A stretch of 64,000 nt of DNA from Acidobacteriota bacterium. Its GTDB lineage: Bacteria > Acidobacteriota > UBA6911. Shown here one piece after another: positions 43,951 through 54,681 of the stretch (positions within the stretch are counted from its first letter, which is position 1; every line of letters begins with the position of its first letter). The notes beneath the pieces were generated by a model that worked only from the letters and a program-made list of their open reading frames with translations, was not told the DNA's origin and made no database searches. The stretch spans positions 124,001 through 188,000 of the forward strand of contig JAFGIY010000065.1 of NCBI GenBank assembly GCA_016929335.1. Reading direction: 5' to 3'. A program made the translations under genes and the position numbers.

Positions 43951-44290
43951 ATGCATTCCTGAAAAGCGATGGCTCTTTCCCCAAGACCGACACTATATCG
44001 AATCGATACGCATATTGACCCAGATCATGGTCGGCGATGAAATCTTCAGCGGTCCGGCGCAGTATCTGCTGTTTCTGCCAGTCGACAAATTCCCATGGCT
44101 CGCCAAATTTGCTTGAGCTCCTGGACTTCACCTCAACAAAAACAAGCGTATCACCTTCAAAAGCAATGATATCCAGCTCTCCTCTGCGTCCTCGGTATCG
44201 CCGCGCAAGGATGTCGAAACCCTTCTTCAAAAGGAGCCTGCAGGCAATTCGCTCTCCCTTGCGGCCCTGAAGAAGGTGTGGTTCAGCCAT
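43946..44290 (-). CDS. yraN: YraN family protein (UPF0102, PD-(D/E)XK fold)
   Basis: 114 residues. The hallmarks GRKGERIACRLLLKKGFDILARRY (read in parts), RRGELDIIAFEGDTLVFVEVKSR and SKFGEP make up the restriction-endonuclease-like fold of YraN; the ELD and EVK residues are the putative catalytic set. Its cellular role is unknown. It lies 44 bp downstream of cysS on the same strand. Confidence 0.9.
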   Translation of the reverse strand: MAEPHLLQGRKGERIACRLLLKKGFDILARRYRGRRGELDIIAFEGDTLVFVEVKSRSSSKFGEPWEFVDWQKQQILRRTAEDFIADHDLGQYAYRFDIVSVLGKEPSLFRNAF

Positions 44291-44334
44291 GCAGACGTTG
44301 TTTAGGAATGCGGCTTTCTATTTCACTTAATCGT

Positions 44335-45726
44335 TTAGGAGATCCTTTTCCAGCGGACGCCTTCGCGCGTATCCTCAAGTTGAATTCCCTTGGATAGGAG
44401 CCACTGGCGGATTCGATCCGCTTCCGCAAAATCTCTGCGGCGGCGCGCATCCTGGCGTGCCTCGATTTGCTGAGCAATCTCTTCATCCAGCAGTTCAGAT
44501 TGAGTGCGCAGGATGCCGAATACGCCATCCATTTCCTTTAGAAAATCGATGGCGACCTGGGCATCTCCTCCCGAAAACGCCTTTTGACTATCCTTCTGAT
44601 ATGCAAAGCGAACAAAGTCGAAGATGACGGCGAGCGCTGCCGAAGTGTTTAGATCCGCATCCATAGCATCCGTGAAGTGCTCTCGGACCGCCTGTACTTC
44701 CGCATTAAAATCGGGCGAGGGCTCTTCAGGTTTTGCGATTTCTTTTGCCCGAAGGATGAAGTCCTCAAGCCGTTGAATGGATGATTGGGCCTGGTGCAGG
44801 CCGTCTTTTGTAAAATTCAGTTGTTTTCGATAGTGAACCGACAACAGGAGATAGCGAATAGCTTCGGGAGAATATCCCTGGGAAAGGAGATCTTTTAATG
44901 TGAAATAATTGCCCAGGGATTTGGACATTTTCTCACCTTCGACAATCAGGAATTCCGGATGAATCCAGTAACGCACGAATGGTTTCCCGGTCGCACATTC
45001 ACTCTGAGCAATTTCATTTTCATGATGAGGGAAGACCAAATCCACACCGCCGCAATGTATGTCAAACGTCTCACCCAGGTATTTCATACTCATTGCCGAG
45101 CACTCGATATGCCAACCCGGCCTTCCAGGGCCGATTTCGGTTTCCCAGAAATCCTCTCCCTCTTTCCTGGCTTTCCAGAGAACAAAGTCCCGTGCGTTTT
45201 CTTTGTCGTATTTGTCCGTGTCGATGCGTGTTCCTGATTGGGCTCCGCTAAAATCGGCTTTGCTGAGTTTGCCGTAGCCGGGGAAATGAGAAATACTGAA
45301 GTAAATGGAACCGTCTTTACGGTAGGTGTAGCCCTTTTTCTCCAGTGTTTCTATCAATGCAACCATCTCGGGAATATGGTCCGTGGCCCGAGGAAGCAAA
45401 TCAGGCAGCTGAATCCGGAGCGTTTTGCAATCTTGCAGAAAAGCTTCTGTATATTTTGTTGTGTAATCCTTCAAGGTCATTCCTTGAGCGCGGGCATTTT
45501 GAATGGTTTTATCATCCACGTCCGTAATGTTCATCACATGGATAACCTTGTAATTCCGATACCGCAAATACCTGCACAGAATGTCCTGAAATACGAAGGT
45601 CCTGAAATTGCCGATATGTGCGTAATCGTAAACGGTGGGTCCGCAGGTATAAAAGCGTACTACACCTTCCTCAAGGGGATGGAATTCTTCATCTTTGTTG
45701 CCAAGAGTATTGTGCAATTTGAGCAT
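44335..45726 (-). CDS. cysS: Cysteinyl-tRNA synthetase
   Basis: 463 residues, class I synthetase. HIGH motif as HIGN (37-40) after FYTCGPTVYDYA with zinc-ligand Cys28; KMSKS in EGEKMSKSLGN; additional zinc ligands in WHIECSAMS and HHENEIAQSECATG. The C-terminal DALR-like helical domain is intact and the length is standard. It charges tRNA-Cys in the cytoplasm. The start MLKLHNTL is normal for the family. Confidence 0.97.
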   Translation of the reverse strand: MLKLHNTLGNKDEEFHPLEEGVVRFYTCGPTVYDYAHIGNFRTFVFQDILCRYLRYRNYKVIHVMNITDVDDKTIQNARAQGMTLKDYTTKYTEAFLQDCKTLRIQLPDLLPRATDHIPEMVALIETLEKKGYTYRKDGSIYFSISHFPGYGKLSKADFSGAQSGTRIDTDKYDKENARDFVLWKARKEGEDFWETEIGPGRPGWHIECSAMSMKYLGETFDIHCGGVDLVFPHHENEIAQSECATGKPFVRYWIHPEFLIVEGEKMSKSLGNYFTLKDLLSQGYSPEAIRYLLLSVHYRKQLNFTKDGLHQAQSSIQRLEDFILRAKEIAKPEEPSPDFNAEVQAVREHFTDAMDADLNTSAALAVIFDFVRFAYQKDSQKAFSGGDAQVAIDFLKEMDGVFGILRTQSELLDEEIAQQIEARQDARRRRDFAEADRIRQWLLSKGIQLEDTREGVRWKRIS

Positions 45727-45802
45727 AGCTTATCTCCCGAACGGGAATGGTGTATACATCATTCCCAAAATGCAACCTCTGATTTCAGAAATGCCACCAT
45801 AA

Positions 45803-47383
45803 TCACTTGCGGTAAAGCCGGAAAAGGCGGAAATTGCCTTGCTCTCCCAAATGCGTGATCGAAAAGCTGCTACTCTCCGATATTTCGCGCAATCCATCCT
45901 GTTTCGTCACTATGAGCGCCGTGTCATGCGTCCCGGAAAATTTCTGCAGCGATCCCAGGTCGCTCAACTCATCGGTGATCTGGTAGTCTGTGTAGTAATG
46001 AAGGGAATGATGAAAGAATCGATAGGTGGCAAGGGATTCGCCCTTACGGCGAGATTGTAACGCCAGTTGAGCTATTTCCTTTGTTGAGTGATAAGCACCG
46101 AGAACCGGGAATGCGAACTGCGCGACTGTAATAAGGACAATCAATCCCTGCAGTACCGTGATCTGGAAAGCCCTTTTGCAGTTCGCTCTGAATCCGAATG
46201 CGAAAACCGCCGGGATCAGGATTGCGAACGATAGCAACAAGCCTATTTCCCAATTCCTTCCATATTCTTTCTGGAAATAGAGCGGCGCTGCAATAGCCAT
46301 CGCGACCGAGAAGAGCAGGTTCAGCACCACACCGGCGCGTAGCTTTGCCGGTTGAGGAAATCCCTCAATCCATCGGGAAATACGAATCCCCAGAATCGAG
46401 GCGAGAGGAGGGAATGACGGCAAGATATAGCCGGCGAGCTTGGAATCCGAAAATGAGAAAAAGAATATAGGAACGAGAAACCAGCAAGCCAGAAAGACCA
46501 TACACGGATTCCACTCGCGCCAGCGGCGGAGTTCATTCACGGCAGATTTCGAGACCAGCATAAAGAGCCAGCCGCTCCATGGGAATATCAGCAGAACCAG
46601 AACCGGCAGGTAAAAATAAAAAGGTTGCGAATGGTGATGGATGTCTGTAACGAAGCGGGCAAGATTGTGATTAATGAAGAATGTCGAAATAAAGGCGTAG
46701 CCGTTCTGTTTAAAAGCCAACCAGAACCATGGAATGGATACCGCCGCAATGATCAGAGCGCCTGTTGCCGCATGCCAGCGATGAAGAATTCCTCTCCGTT
46801 CACTAAGCAGCCAATAAAAAAGACCGATTCCTATAGCCAGGATTAGGGCTACAGGGCCTTTAGCAAGTATCGCAAGCCCCAGGAAGAAATAGGCAACCAA
46901 AACCTTTAGCCCGATATCCCGTTCAATAGCTGCCGCCAGTATTGCCATTGCGAGAGAAAAGCAGCACGTAAACGGCATATCGGTAGAAGCACTCCTGGCA
47001 TAGCCGGCAAATCCCAGACTCGTTAGAAGGATGGAGGCTCCCATTAATCCAGCCAGCTTCGTTCCAAGCTTTGATCCCAACCAGAATATGGCCAATGCAG
47101 TGATAAAAGCGCACAGGGCGGGTCCCAGTCTTGCAGCGGTTTCACTGTCGCCGAAAACGGCATGGAAGGGAATGGTTATCCAGTAGTATAAGGGTGGTTT
47201 TTCCAGCCAGGGTTTGCCTTCGAGGGAAGGCGTGATCCAATCTCCGCGCTGGTACATCTCCTGAGCGATCCGAGCATAGCGTGGCTCATCGGCACCGGAT
47301 AAAGGCAGCGAGCCGATGCGGAAAAATAGAGAGCCAACAGAAATGAATGCCAGAAGAATCAGGGAAGGAAGCGAACGTTGCAC
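45803..47383 (-). CDS. ArnT-like GT39 family glycosyltransferase
   Basis: About 526 residues with about 11 hydrophobic segments. The first periplasmic loop has SGADEPRYARIAQEMYQRGDW and the second GKPWLEKPPLYYW, both typical of ArnT/PMT-type polyprenyl-phosphate-sugar transferases. A frame start at 47419 lies inside the inverted repeat at 47397-47450 and is therefore unlikely; a GTG at 47383 or a later start is more plausible. It is the gene after groEL, separated by the repeat. The soluble C-terminus (about 430-526) is short. Sugar and acceptor are unknown. Confidence 0.75.
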   Translation of the reverse strand: MQRSLPSLILLAFISVGSLFFRIGSLPLSGADEPRYARIAQEMYQRGDWITPSLEGKPWLEKPPLYYWITIPFHAVFGDSETAARLGPALCAFITALAIFWLGSKLGTKLAGLMGASILLTSLGFAGYARSASTDMPFTCCFSLAMAILAAAIERDIGLKVLVAYFFLGLAILAKGPVALILAIGIGLFYWLLSERRGILHRWHAATGALIIAAVSIPWFWLAFKQNGYAFISTFFINHNLARFVTDIHHHSQPFYFYLPVLVLLIFPWSGWLFMLVSKSAVNELRRWREWNPCMVFLACWFLVPIFFFSFSDSKLAGYILPSFPPLASILGIRISRWIEGFPQPAKLRAGVVLNLLFSVAMAIAAPLYFQKEYGRNWEIGLLLSFAILIPAVFAFGFRANCKRAFQITVLQGLIVLITVAQFAFPVLGAYHSTKEIAQLALQSRRKGESLATYRFFHHSLHYYTDYQITDELSDLGSLQKFSGTHDTALIVTKQDGLREISESSSFSITHLGEQGNFRLFRLYRK

Positions 47384-47396
47384 AGAAGGGAATATA

Positions 47397-47450
47397 ACCA
47401 CAAATCGCACGGATTTCACAAAAGTAATCTGTGAAATCCGCGCGATTTGT
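47397..47450. repeat. Palindromic repeat downstream of groEL
   Basis: The 20-nt arms 47400-47419 (ACAAATCGCACGGATTTCAC) and 47431-47450 match with one mismatch around an 11-nt loop; the left arm is preceded by CC, giving the CCACAAAT end shared with 43728-43785. It lies 11 bp past the groEL stop and could stop or attenuate leftward transcription, but there is no strong T-run. Confidence 0.6.
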
Positions 47451-47460
47451 CTTTCAGGCT

Positions 47461-49122
<1,662 letters not shown>

Positions 49123-49131
49123 CTACTTGAC

Positions 49132-49419
49132 TTATCCGATAACCGCAAGGATTTCCTCTTCCCGCATAATGATGTAATCCTGGTCGTCGATTTTGATTTC
49201 GGTACCGGAATATTTTCCAAACAGAATCCTGTCTCCTGCCTTTACGTCCATTCCAGCTCGCTTGCCGTCATCCAGGACTTTTCCCGGTCCGGCTGCAATC
49301 ACTTCGCCTTCCATGGGTTTTTCTTTGGCTGTGTCGGGGATAATGATCCCACCCTTAACCACCTCTTTTTCTTCCACCCGTTTTACAAGAACCCGATCGT
49401 GCAAAGGCCTAACATTCAT
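49132..49419 (-). CDS. groS: Co-chaperonin GroES
   Basis: 95 residues. The N-terminal [22 protein letters not shown] and the mobile loop [24 protein letters not shown] (read in parts), then [32 protein letters not shown] are canonical. GAGAGGAG lies just before the ATG. It precedes groEL and forms the heat-shock operon. Confidence 0.98.
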   Translation of the reverse strand: MNVRPLHDRVLVKRVEEKEVVKGGIIIPDTAKEKPMEGEVIAAGPGKVLDDGKRAGMDVKAGDRILFGKYSGTEIKIDDQDYIIMREEEILAVIG

Positions 49420-49486
49420 ACATGATCTCCTCTCTTCATATGGGTTGCTTATAAGACATAGCTATTCAAATGAGTACTCGCTTCGT

Positions 49487-49513
49487 TTAGCACTCTCCCG
49501 AAGCGAGTGCCAA
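49487..49513. promoter_or_regulatory. CIRCE operator (HrcA binding site)
   Basis: TTAGCACTC-N9-GAGTGCCAA, one mismatch to the consensus TTAGCACTC-N9-GAGTGCTAA. It lies about 70 bp before groES, right by the promoter at 49515-49542. In this arrangement HrcA represses groESL and releases it on heat shock; hrcA is not in the window. Confidence 0.93.
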
Positions 49514-49514
49514 T

Positions 49515-49542
49515 AGTATAAGAGGCACGCTCCGGTTGTCAA
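49515..49542 (-). promoter_or_regulatory. Sigma-70 promoter of groES-groEL
   Basis: On the minus strand TTGACA (49537-49542) and TATACT (49515-49520) are separated by 16 nt. The start site would fall inside the CIRCE element, as expected for HrcA repression. Confidence 0.75.
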
Positions 49543-49601
49543 CCTGACCACAATAATTTTAAGCAATTTCATTTACTTTCAGCGTGAGCATCCCTGAATC
49601 A

Positions 49602-49634
49602 TCTTAATCAAATCTTAACCAAATTCTCATCATT
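49602..49634 (+). promoter_or_regulatory. Pho-box-like 11-bp direct repeats upstream of pstS
   Basis: TCTTAATCAAA (49602-49612) and TCTTAACCAAA (49613-49623) are tandem 11-bp repeats; a weaker third (TTCTCATCATT) follows. An 11-bp TTAA-type repeat is how PhoB/PhoP-family regulators bind. It lies just before the pstS operon, and phoB is in that operon. Confidence 0.65.
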
Positions 49635-49685
49635 GCTTCACAATGATGCTGTAAATAACTCATGAAATTAGGATTAGGAGGAATG

Positions 49686-50540
49686 ATGAAAAAGCTGGGA
49701 TACGGATTTTCCCTTATCTTTTTATTGGCAATCTGGGGATGTGGAGGCAGTGGGGGATCTGGAACCATCGCGAGGTCCATAACGATTAAAGGGTCGGATA
49801 CCATGGTCATACTGGGGCAGCGTTGGGCGGAAACCTATATGAAGATTCATCCTGATAAGCGTATTCAGGTGACCGGCGGCGGATCGGGGACCGGAATTGC
49901 TGCCCTGATTAACGGAGGGACGGATATTTGTGAAGCCTCGAGACCCATGAAAGAAAAAGAGAAGGAAATGGTCCGGAAGCGTCACGGGAAAGATGTAACG
50001 GAGATTCCGGTGGCGCTTGACGGAGTTGCAGTTTATGTCCCGCAGTCCTCCCGAATCAAAACTCTGACTCAGGCACAGCTTAAATCGATTTACACAGGCA
50101 CGATAACCAACTGGCGCGATGTAGGAGGAGACGATCGGAGGATTGTAGCCTACAGTCGTGAAAACAATTCCGGGACCTATGTCTTCTTCAAAGAGCATGT
50201 CCTGAACAATGAAGATTTTGCCCGCGATATACAAACGCTTCCCGGTACCGCGGCTGTCGTAAATGCAGTCTCCAAGGATCCTGCTTCTCTGGGCTATGGA
50301 GGTATTGCATACGCAAGCGGGATCAAGGCTATTGCCATAAAGCAGGATGAAGAATCCGATGGGGTAATCCCTTCGCTGGAAACGGTTGAAAGCGGCCAAT
50401 ATCCGCTATCCAGGCAGCTTTTCTTTTATACCGTAGGCCCGCCTTCAGAAGAAATTAAGATTTTCATTGACTGGGTGCTGAGTTCCGAGGGTCAGAAGAT
50501 ATGCGAAGCGGTGGGATATTATCCTCTGGTTCGGAAGTAA
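49686..50540 (+). CDS. pstS: Phosphate-binding protein PstS
   Basis: 284 residues from the chosen ATG. AGGAGG lies about 5 nt before the ATG at 49686; an earlier ATG at 49662 has no ribosome-binding site. The N-terminal signal ends in LAIWGC-GG, a lipobox-like sequence, so it is probably a lipoprotein. Phosphate-binding motifs: IKGSDTM near the N-terminus, GGGSGTGIAALINGGTDICEAS (read in parts) and YSRENNSGTYVFFKE. It captures phosphate in the periplasm for PstCAB. The operon order is pstS-pstC-pstA-pstB1-pstB2-phoU. Confidence 0.93.
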   Translation: MKKLGYGFSLIFLLAIWGCGGSGGSGTIARSITIKGSDTMVILGQRWAETYMKIHPDKRIQVTGGGSGTGIAALINGGTDICEASRPMKEKEKEMVRKRHGKDVTEIPVALDGVAVYVPQSSRIKTLTQAQLKSIYTGTITNWRDVGGDDRRIVAYSRENNSGTYVFFKEHVLNNEDFARDIQTLPGTAAVVNAVSKDPASLGYGGIAYASGIKAIAIKQDEESDGVIPSLETVESGQYPLSRQLFFYTVGPPSEEIKIFIDWVLSSEGQKICEAVGYYPLVRK

Positions 50541-51505
50541 TGATGATGAGGACGAGCGAATCAGTTCGGTCCAGCGGTGCGCTGAGCGATCGGGTTGCTG
50601 GGATTCTGATCAAAGGCAGCGCCCTTCTGGCTATTCTTTCGCTCATACTTATTTTCATTTTTATCGGCAAAGAAGCTCTTCCGATCTTCACATCCTCTGA
50701 AATACGCGAGGAAGCAGATCTTGCGAAGCTGTTTTTGCCACAACCGGCACGCGAGGGTGCCGCTGCGGAGCATACCTGGCAGCCTGTATCCGAAATCCCA
50801 AAATATTCGCTTCTGCCGCTTCTGGCCGGCACGTTGAAGGTAACGATTATTGCTGTGATTATAGCCATTCCTCTGGCTGTCCTGGCTGCTCTTTATACCG
50901 CTGAATTCGCGCCTCCGTGGGCGCGAGAAACAATCAAGCCGGCTATCGAAATCCTGGCGGGGATTCCCAGTGTGGTTGTCGGCTTCTTTTGTCTGATGGT
51001 AGTTGCGGGCTGGCTGCAGAGCGCTTTTGGGTGGACTTTTCGCCTGAACGCAGTCACCGCAGGCATCGGATTAAGTCTGGCCGTGATCCCCATTGTATAT
51101 ACCGTATGCGAGGACGCTTTCTCATCTGTGCCGCAAGCTTTTAGAGAAGGCTCGATCGCCATGGGCGCTTCATCCTGGCAGACCGCCTCGCGCGTGGTTC
51201 TGCCTGCAGGAATGCCCGGAGTCCTGGCTGCCTGCGTGCTCGGTTTCGGCAGGGCTATCGGCGAAACCATGATTGTGCTGATGGCTTCGGGTAACGCCGC
51301 AATCCTTTCATTCGCCCCTACAGACTCCATTCGCACTTTTTCAGCTACCATTGCTGCAGAGCTGGGCGAAGTGGTCGTAGGCAGTCCCCATTACCACGTG
51401 CTCTTTTTTATCGGAGCTTTCCTTTTCCTGATCACCTTCGTCATTAATTTGTTCGGCCATTGGTGGGTGGGCCGACTTCAGAAAAAGCTGCAGGGGGCAT
51501 CCTAA
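50540..51505 (+). CDS. pstC: Phosphate ABC transporter permease PstC
   Basis: About 321 residues. Several ATG codons (50540-50548) overlap or directly follow the pstS stop; a frame start at 50501 lies inside pstS and is unlikely. Six or so membrane segments, with a long periplasmic loop after the first. The permease EAA-type loop is visible in FREGSIAMGASSWQTASRVVLPAGMPGVLAAC (read in parts), and IEILAGIPSVVVGFF is typical of PstC. It pairs with PstA. Confidence 0.9.
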   Translation: MMMRTSESVRSSGALSDRVAGILIKGSALLAILSLILIFIFIGKEALPIFTSSEIREEADLAKLFLPQPAREGAAAEHTWQPVSEIPKYSLLPLLAGTLKVTIIAVIIAIPLAVLAALYTAEFAPPWARETIKPAIEILAGIPSVVVGFFCLMVVAGWLQSAFGWTFRLNAVTAGIGLSLAVIPIVYTVCEDAFSSVPQAFREGSIAMGASSWQTASRVVLPAGMPGVLAACVLGFGRAIGETMIVLMASGNAAILSFAPTDSIRTFSATIAAELGEVVVGSPHYHVLFFIGAFLFLITFVINLFGHWWVGRLQKKLQGAS

Positions 51506-51509
51506 GACA

Positions 51510-52418
51510 ATGCTGGAGCGCACAAAGTTGGTTGGAGGCATCTTCCAGTTCTTCTGCATTGCAGCTTGTGTCGTCATTATTGCGATGCTGGCCATCATCC
51601 TCGGAAACATCATTACTCACGGGATCGGGTCTGTTACTCTCGACTTTCTCACAAAGGCTCCGGAATCGGGAATGACCGGAGGCGGGATTTTCCCCGCGAT
51701 TTTCGGAACCTTCGCTCTTGTGGTTTTGATGACAGTGGCTGTCATCCCATTAGGCGTGGCAACGGCAATTTACATGCATGAATATGCATCCAAGCGATCC
51801 CGCATCGTTCATCTCGTGCGCCTTGCAATTCAAAACCTGGCAGGAGTTCCGGCGATTGTTTTCGGTTTGTTCGGATTGGGATTCTTCATTGAGTTTGTCG
51901 GCCGAGGCATAGATCAGACTTTATACGGAGGCAAGCTTGTTTACGGACAACCTGCCATAATCTGGGCTTCCTTGACCCTGGCTTTGCTCACAATGCCGAC
52001 AGTAGTTGTGGCTACGGAAGAAGCGCTCCGGGCAATACCGCAGAGCTATAGAGAGGTAGCCTATTCTCTGGGCGCTACTCGCTGGCAGATGATCCGCCGC
52101 GTGGTATTGCCTCAAGCGATCGGCGGAATCCTTACGGGAGGCATCCTTGCAATAAGCCGCGGATCGGGAGAAGTTGCTCCCGTCATGTTTACTGGAGCAG
52201 CTTATTTTCTTCCCGAGCTTCCCAAGACTCTGAATAGCCAATTTATGGAGCTTGGCTATCACGTTTATGTCATGACGACTCAATCGCCGGATGTCGAAGC
52301 GACGAAGCCGATTCTTTATGCAACCGTTCTGGTGCTTCTCGCACTGACATTCCTGCTGAATTTCAGCGCGATTATGATACGTGCTCAAATTCGCAAGAGG
52401 CTTCGCTATGGGCGCTAG
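51510..52418 (+). CDS. pstA: Phosphate ABC transporter permease PstA
   Basis: 302 residues, six membrane segments. IQNLAGVPAIVFGLFGLGFF, YREVAYSLGATRWQMIRRVVLPQAIGGI (EAA loop) and the late SRGSGEVAPVMFTGAAYF are typical of PstA. It starts 4 bp after pstC and ends in pstB1, with 11 bp of overlap. Confidence 0.93.
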   Translation: MLERTKLVGGIFQFFCIAACVVIIAMLAIILGNIITHGIGSVTLDFLTKAPESGMTGGGIFPAIFGTFALVVLMTVAVIPLGVATAIYMHEYASKRSRIVHLVRLAIQNLAGVPAIVFGLFGLGFFIEFVGRGIDQTLYGGKLVYGQPAIIWASLTLALLTMPTVVVATEEALRAIPQSYREVAYSLGATRWQMIRRVVLPQAIGGILTGGILAISRGSGEVAPVMFTGAAYFLPELPKTLNSQFMELGYHVYVMTTQSPDVEATKPILYATVLVLLALTFLLNFSAIMIRAQIRKRLRYGR

Positions 52419-53199
52419 TGCAAACCATGCTTTGTCTGATGTAAATTTTAAAGGTGAAATCCACGTACGGACCGAAAATCTCCGCGTGCGGTTAAACGGC
52501 ACGGAAATACTGAAAGGCATCAGCCTCGATGCACAGCGTGGTGAAATCCTCTCGATTATAGGGCCTGCCGGGGCCGGTAAGACCACGTTCCTTAGATGTC
52601 TGAACCGGATGGCGGAGCTGGACCTGGACCTGGAAATATCCGGAAGTATTCTGTTGGATGAGCATTCTATTTACAAACGTGAAGTGGCAATGCTCCGCCG
52701 CCAGGTTGGGATGGTGTTTTCCGTCCCGGTTCCATTGCCCATGACCGTTTACGAAAACCTGACATTCGGGCTGCGTCTTGCTTCGAGTTCTCGCAACAAT
52801 AACGATGAGCGCGTTGAAAAGGCGCTGCGGGCGGCTTACTTGTGGGATGAAATGAAGGATCGGTTGGATGAGCCTGCTCGTAACCTGTCCGGCGGGCAAC
52901 AGCAACGTCTTTGCCTGGCGCGTACTCTTGCGCTTGAACCGAGAGTTTTGCTCCTCGATGAACCCTGCTCCGGTCTGGATCCCATTTCAACTGCAAGAAT
53001 CGAAGAGGCGCTGCGCAGTCTGAAATCAAGCCTGGCCATTATCCTCGTGACCAACAATGTCAAACAGGCGGCAAGGGCTTCGGATCGGACGGCGTTTTTC
53101 CTGTTTGGAGAATTGATAGAGCTTGAGCCGATTGAAAAACTCTTTACCACTCCGCGCGACCAGCGGACGGCGGATTACATCACAGGAAGATTCGGTTAA
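52408..53199 (+). CDS. pstB: Phosphate ABC transporter ATP-binding protein PstB1 (Q- and H-loops altered)
   Basis: 263 residues from the ATG at 52408 (AGAGG 8 nt upstream; a GTG at 52381 is deep in pstA). Walker A GPAGAGKTT (52-60), intact signature NLSGGQQQR (LSGGQ 160-164) and Walker B LLLDEP are present. The Q-loop Gln is Ser105 (MVFSVPVPLP instead of MVFQ) and the switch His is Asn216 (LVTNNVKQ instead of VTHN). This degeneracy is complementary to that in PstB2, the next gene, which suggests a heterodimer. It is clearly a PstB by overall sequence. Confidence 0.88.
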   Translation: MGASANHALSDVNFKGEIHVRTENLRVRLNGTEILKGISLDAQRGEILSIIGPAGAGKTTFLRCLNRMAELDLDLEISGSILLDEHSIYKREVAMLRRQVGMVFSVPVPLPMTVYENLTFGLRLASSSRNNNDERVEKALRAAYLWDEMKDRLDEPARNLSGGQQQRLCLARTLALEPRVLLLDEPCSGLDPISTARIEEALRSLKSSLAIILVTNNVKQAARASDRTAFFLFGELIELEPIEKLFTTPRDQRTADYITGRFG

Positions 53200-53239
53200 T
53201 TCCTGTGGCATTCGCTTGAATTACCGGTAGCCCTTTGAT

Positions 53240-53995
53240 ATGAGCGCAAAGATTGAAACCAAATCTCTGAATCTCTGGTACGGGAAATTCCACGCGTTGA
53301 TCGATGTGAATCTTTCCATCCGTCCCAGGGCAATTACGGCAATTATCGGCCCATCCGGATGCGGCAAATCCACGCTGCTGCGGGTTATCAACCGGATGAA
53401 TGAAACGATCCCGCACGTGAGAGTTACCGGCGATGTTCTGCTCGACGGAAGATCAATTTACGCCGGCGATATCGATTTAAGGCAGCTTCGAAAGCGGATT
53501 GGAATGGTTTTCCAGCGACCCAATCCCTTTCCGCTTTCCGTCTTCGAGAATGTTGCTTACGGTCCGAAGATCCATAATCTTGCAAAGGGGGATGAACTTG
53601 CTGCCCGTGTCGAAAAAAGCCTGCGCGCGACGGGATTGTGGGATGCACTGAAAGACCGCCTGGGGGCGTCCGCTTTGTCGCTGACGCCGGAGCAGCAGCA
53701 GCGCATTTGCATATCGAGACTGATCGCGGTTGAGCCGGAAATTCTCCTGATGGATGAACCTGCATCTGCGCTCGATCCAATTGCCACAGCCAGGATTGAA
53801 GAGCTTATGCTGGAGCTCAAAGATCGCTACACGATCATCATTGTCACCCACAACATGCAGCAAGCGGCCAGAATTTCCGACGATACTGCTTTTATGCTGC
53901 TGGGAGAACTCGTTGAAATGGGAGAAACGCAGACTATTTTCACGAAGCACTCCGATCCGAGGACGGAGCAATACATATCGGGGAGGTTCGGCTAA
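53240..53995 (+). CDS. pstB: Phosphate ABC transporter ATP-binding protein PstB2 (signature motif altered)
   Basis: 251 residues. Walker [10 protein letters not shown] (37-45), Q-loop [10 protein letters not shown] (Gln92), Walker [12 protein letters not shown] and switch His204 (IVTHNMQQA) are canonical for PstB. The ABC signature LSGGQ is replaced by LTPEQ (148-152, in [15 protein letters not shown]). In a heterodimer its Walker A, Q-loop and His would face the intact LSGGQ of PstB1 to make the functional site. It starts 40 bp after pstB1 and its stop overlaps the phoU ATG (taATG). Confidence 0.9.
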   Translation: MSAKIETKSLNLWYGKFHALIDVNLSIRPRAITAIIGPSGCGKSTLLRVINRMNETIPHVRVTGDVLLDGRSIYAGDIDLRQLRKRIGMVFQRPNPFPLSVFENVAYGPKIHNLAKGDELAARVEKSLRATGLWDALKDRLGASALSLTPEQQQRICISRLIAVEPEILLMDEPASALDPIATARIEELMLELKDRYTIIIVTHNMQQAARISDDTAFMLLGELVEMGETQTIFTKHSDPRTEQYISGRFG

Positions 53996-54672
53996 TGCGC
54001 CACCTGGACGAAAAGATACAAGAATTGCTTGAAAGACTTCTACTGATGGGCCGGCTGGCAGAATCGATGATACAGACCGCTCTCAGAGTTCTGGTCGAGC
54101 GTGATGAAACGCTTGGCGCGGAAATCAAGCGCAAAGAAGAGGAAGTCAATAACCTTCAGATCGAAATAGATGACAGTGCTGTTAAACTGACCGCACTGCA
54201 ACAACCTGTCGGTACGGATGTACGATTTCTTTTTATGGCTTCCCGGATAGCGACAGAATTGGAGCGGATTGCAGATCAGGCGGTGAATATCATCGAGAAT
54301 GCCCATCATGTTCTGAAAGCACCGCCACTGAAGCCGATGGTCGATTTGCCGGTGATGGGAGAGATCGCGGAAAGAATGGTTCGGGACAGCCTCGAAGCGC
54401 TGGTTGAAAAGGACTGCTCAGTTGCCAATCGCGTACTGGAAGAGGAAAAGAAAGTCGATGCGTACCGTGATCATATCTTCCGGGTTCTCCTGACCTACAT
54501 GATGGCAGACCCTGGTACGATTGAACGGGCTTTGGCTTTGATCCTGATATCGCGCAATCTGGAGCGGGTAGGCGATCACGCAACGAATATTGCCGAGGAA
54601 GTCATCTATCTTGTCGAGGGGCGCGAAGTGCGCCACCGGTACGAAAGCAGTATAAGAGCTTCAAAGTCGTGA
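53995..54672 (+). CDS. phoU: Phosphate signalling protein PhoU
   Basis: 225 residues, all helical, with two repeats of the PhoU three-helix bundle. The motifs E-x-x-x-D typical of PhoU metal sites are seen around ATELERIADQAVNIIENA (first repeat) and SRNLERVGDHATNIAEEV (second repeat). It connects Pst activity to the PhoR/PhoB pair. The ATG overlaps the pstB2 stop and phoB follows within 10 bp. Confidence 0.95.
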   Translation: MRHLDEKIQELLERLLLMGRLAESMIQTALRVLVERDETLGAEIKRKEEEVNNLQIEIDDSAVKLTALQQPVGTDVRFLFMASRIATELERIADQAVNIIENAHHVLKAPPLKPMVDLPVMGEIAERMVRDSLEALVEKDCSVANRVLEEEKKVDAYRDHIFRVLLTYMMADPGTIERALALILISRNLERVGDHATNIAEEVIYLVEGREVRHRYESSIRASKS

Positions 54673-54681
54673 GATGCAGCT

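Noticed and set aside
47384..47419. GTG at 47419 as start of the ArnT-like gene
   Set aside because: It is inside the palindromic repeat and adds residues not needed by the first transmembrane segment.
49722..50399. A 225-codon minus-strand frame
   Set aside because: Antisense of pstS with no family similarity.
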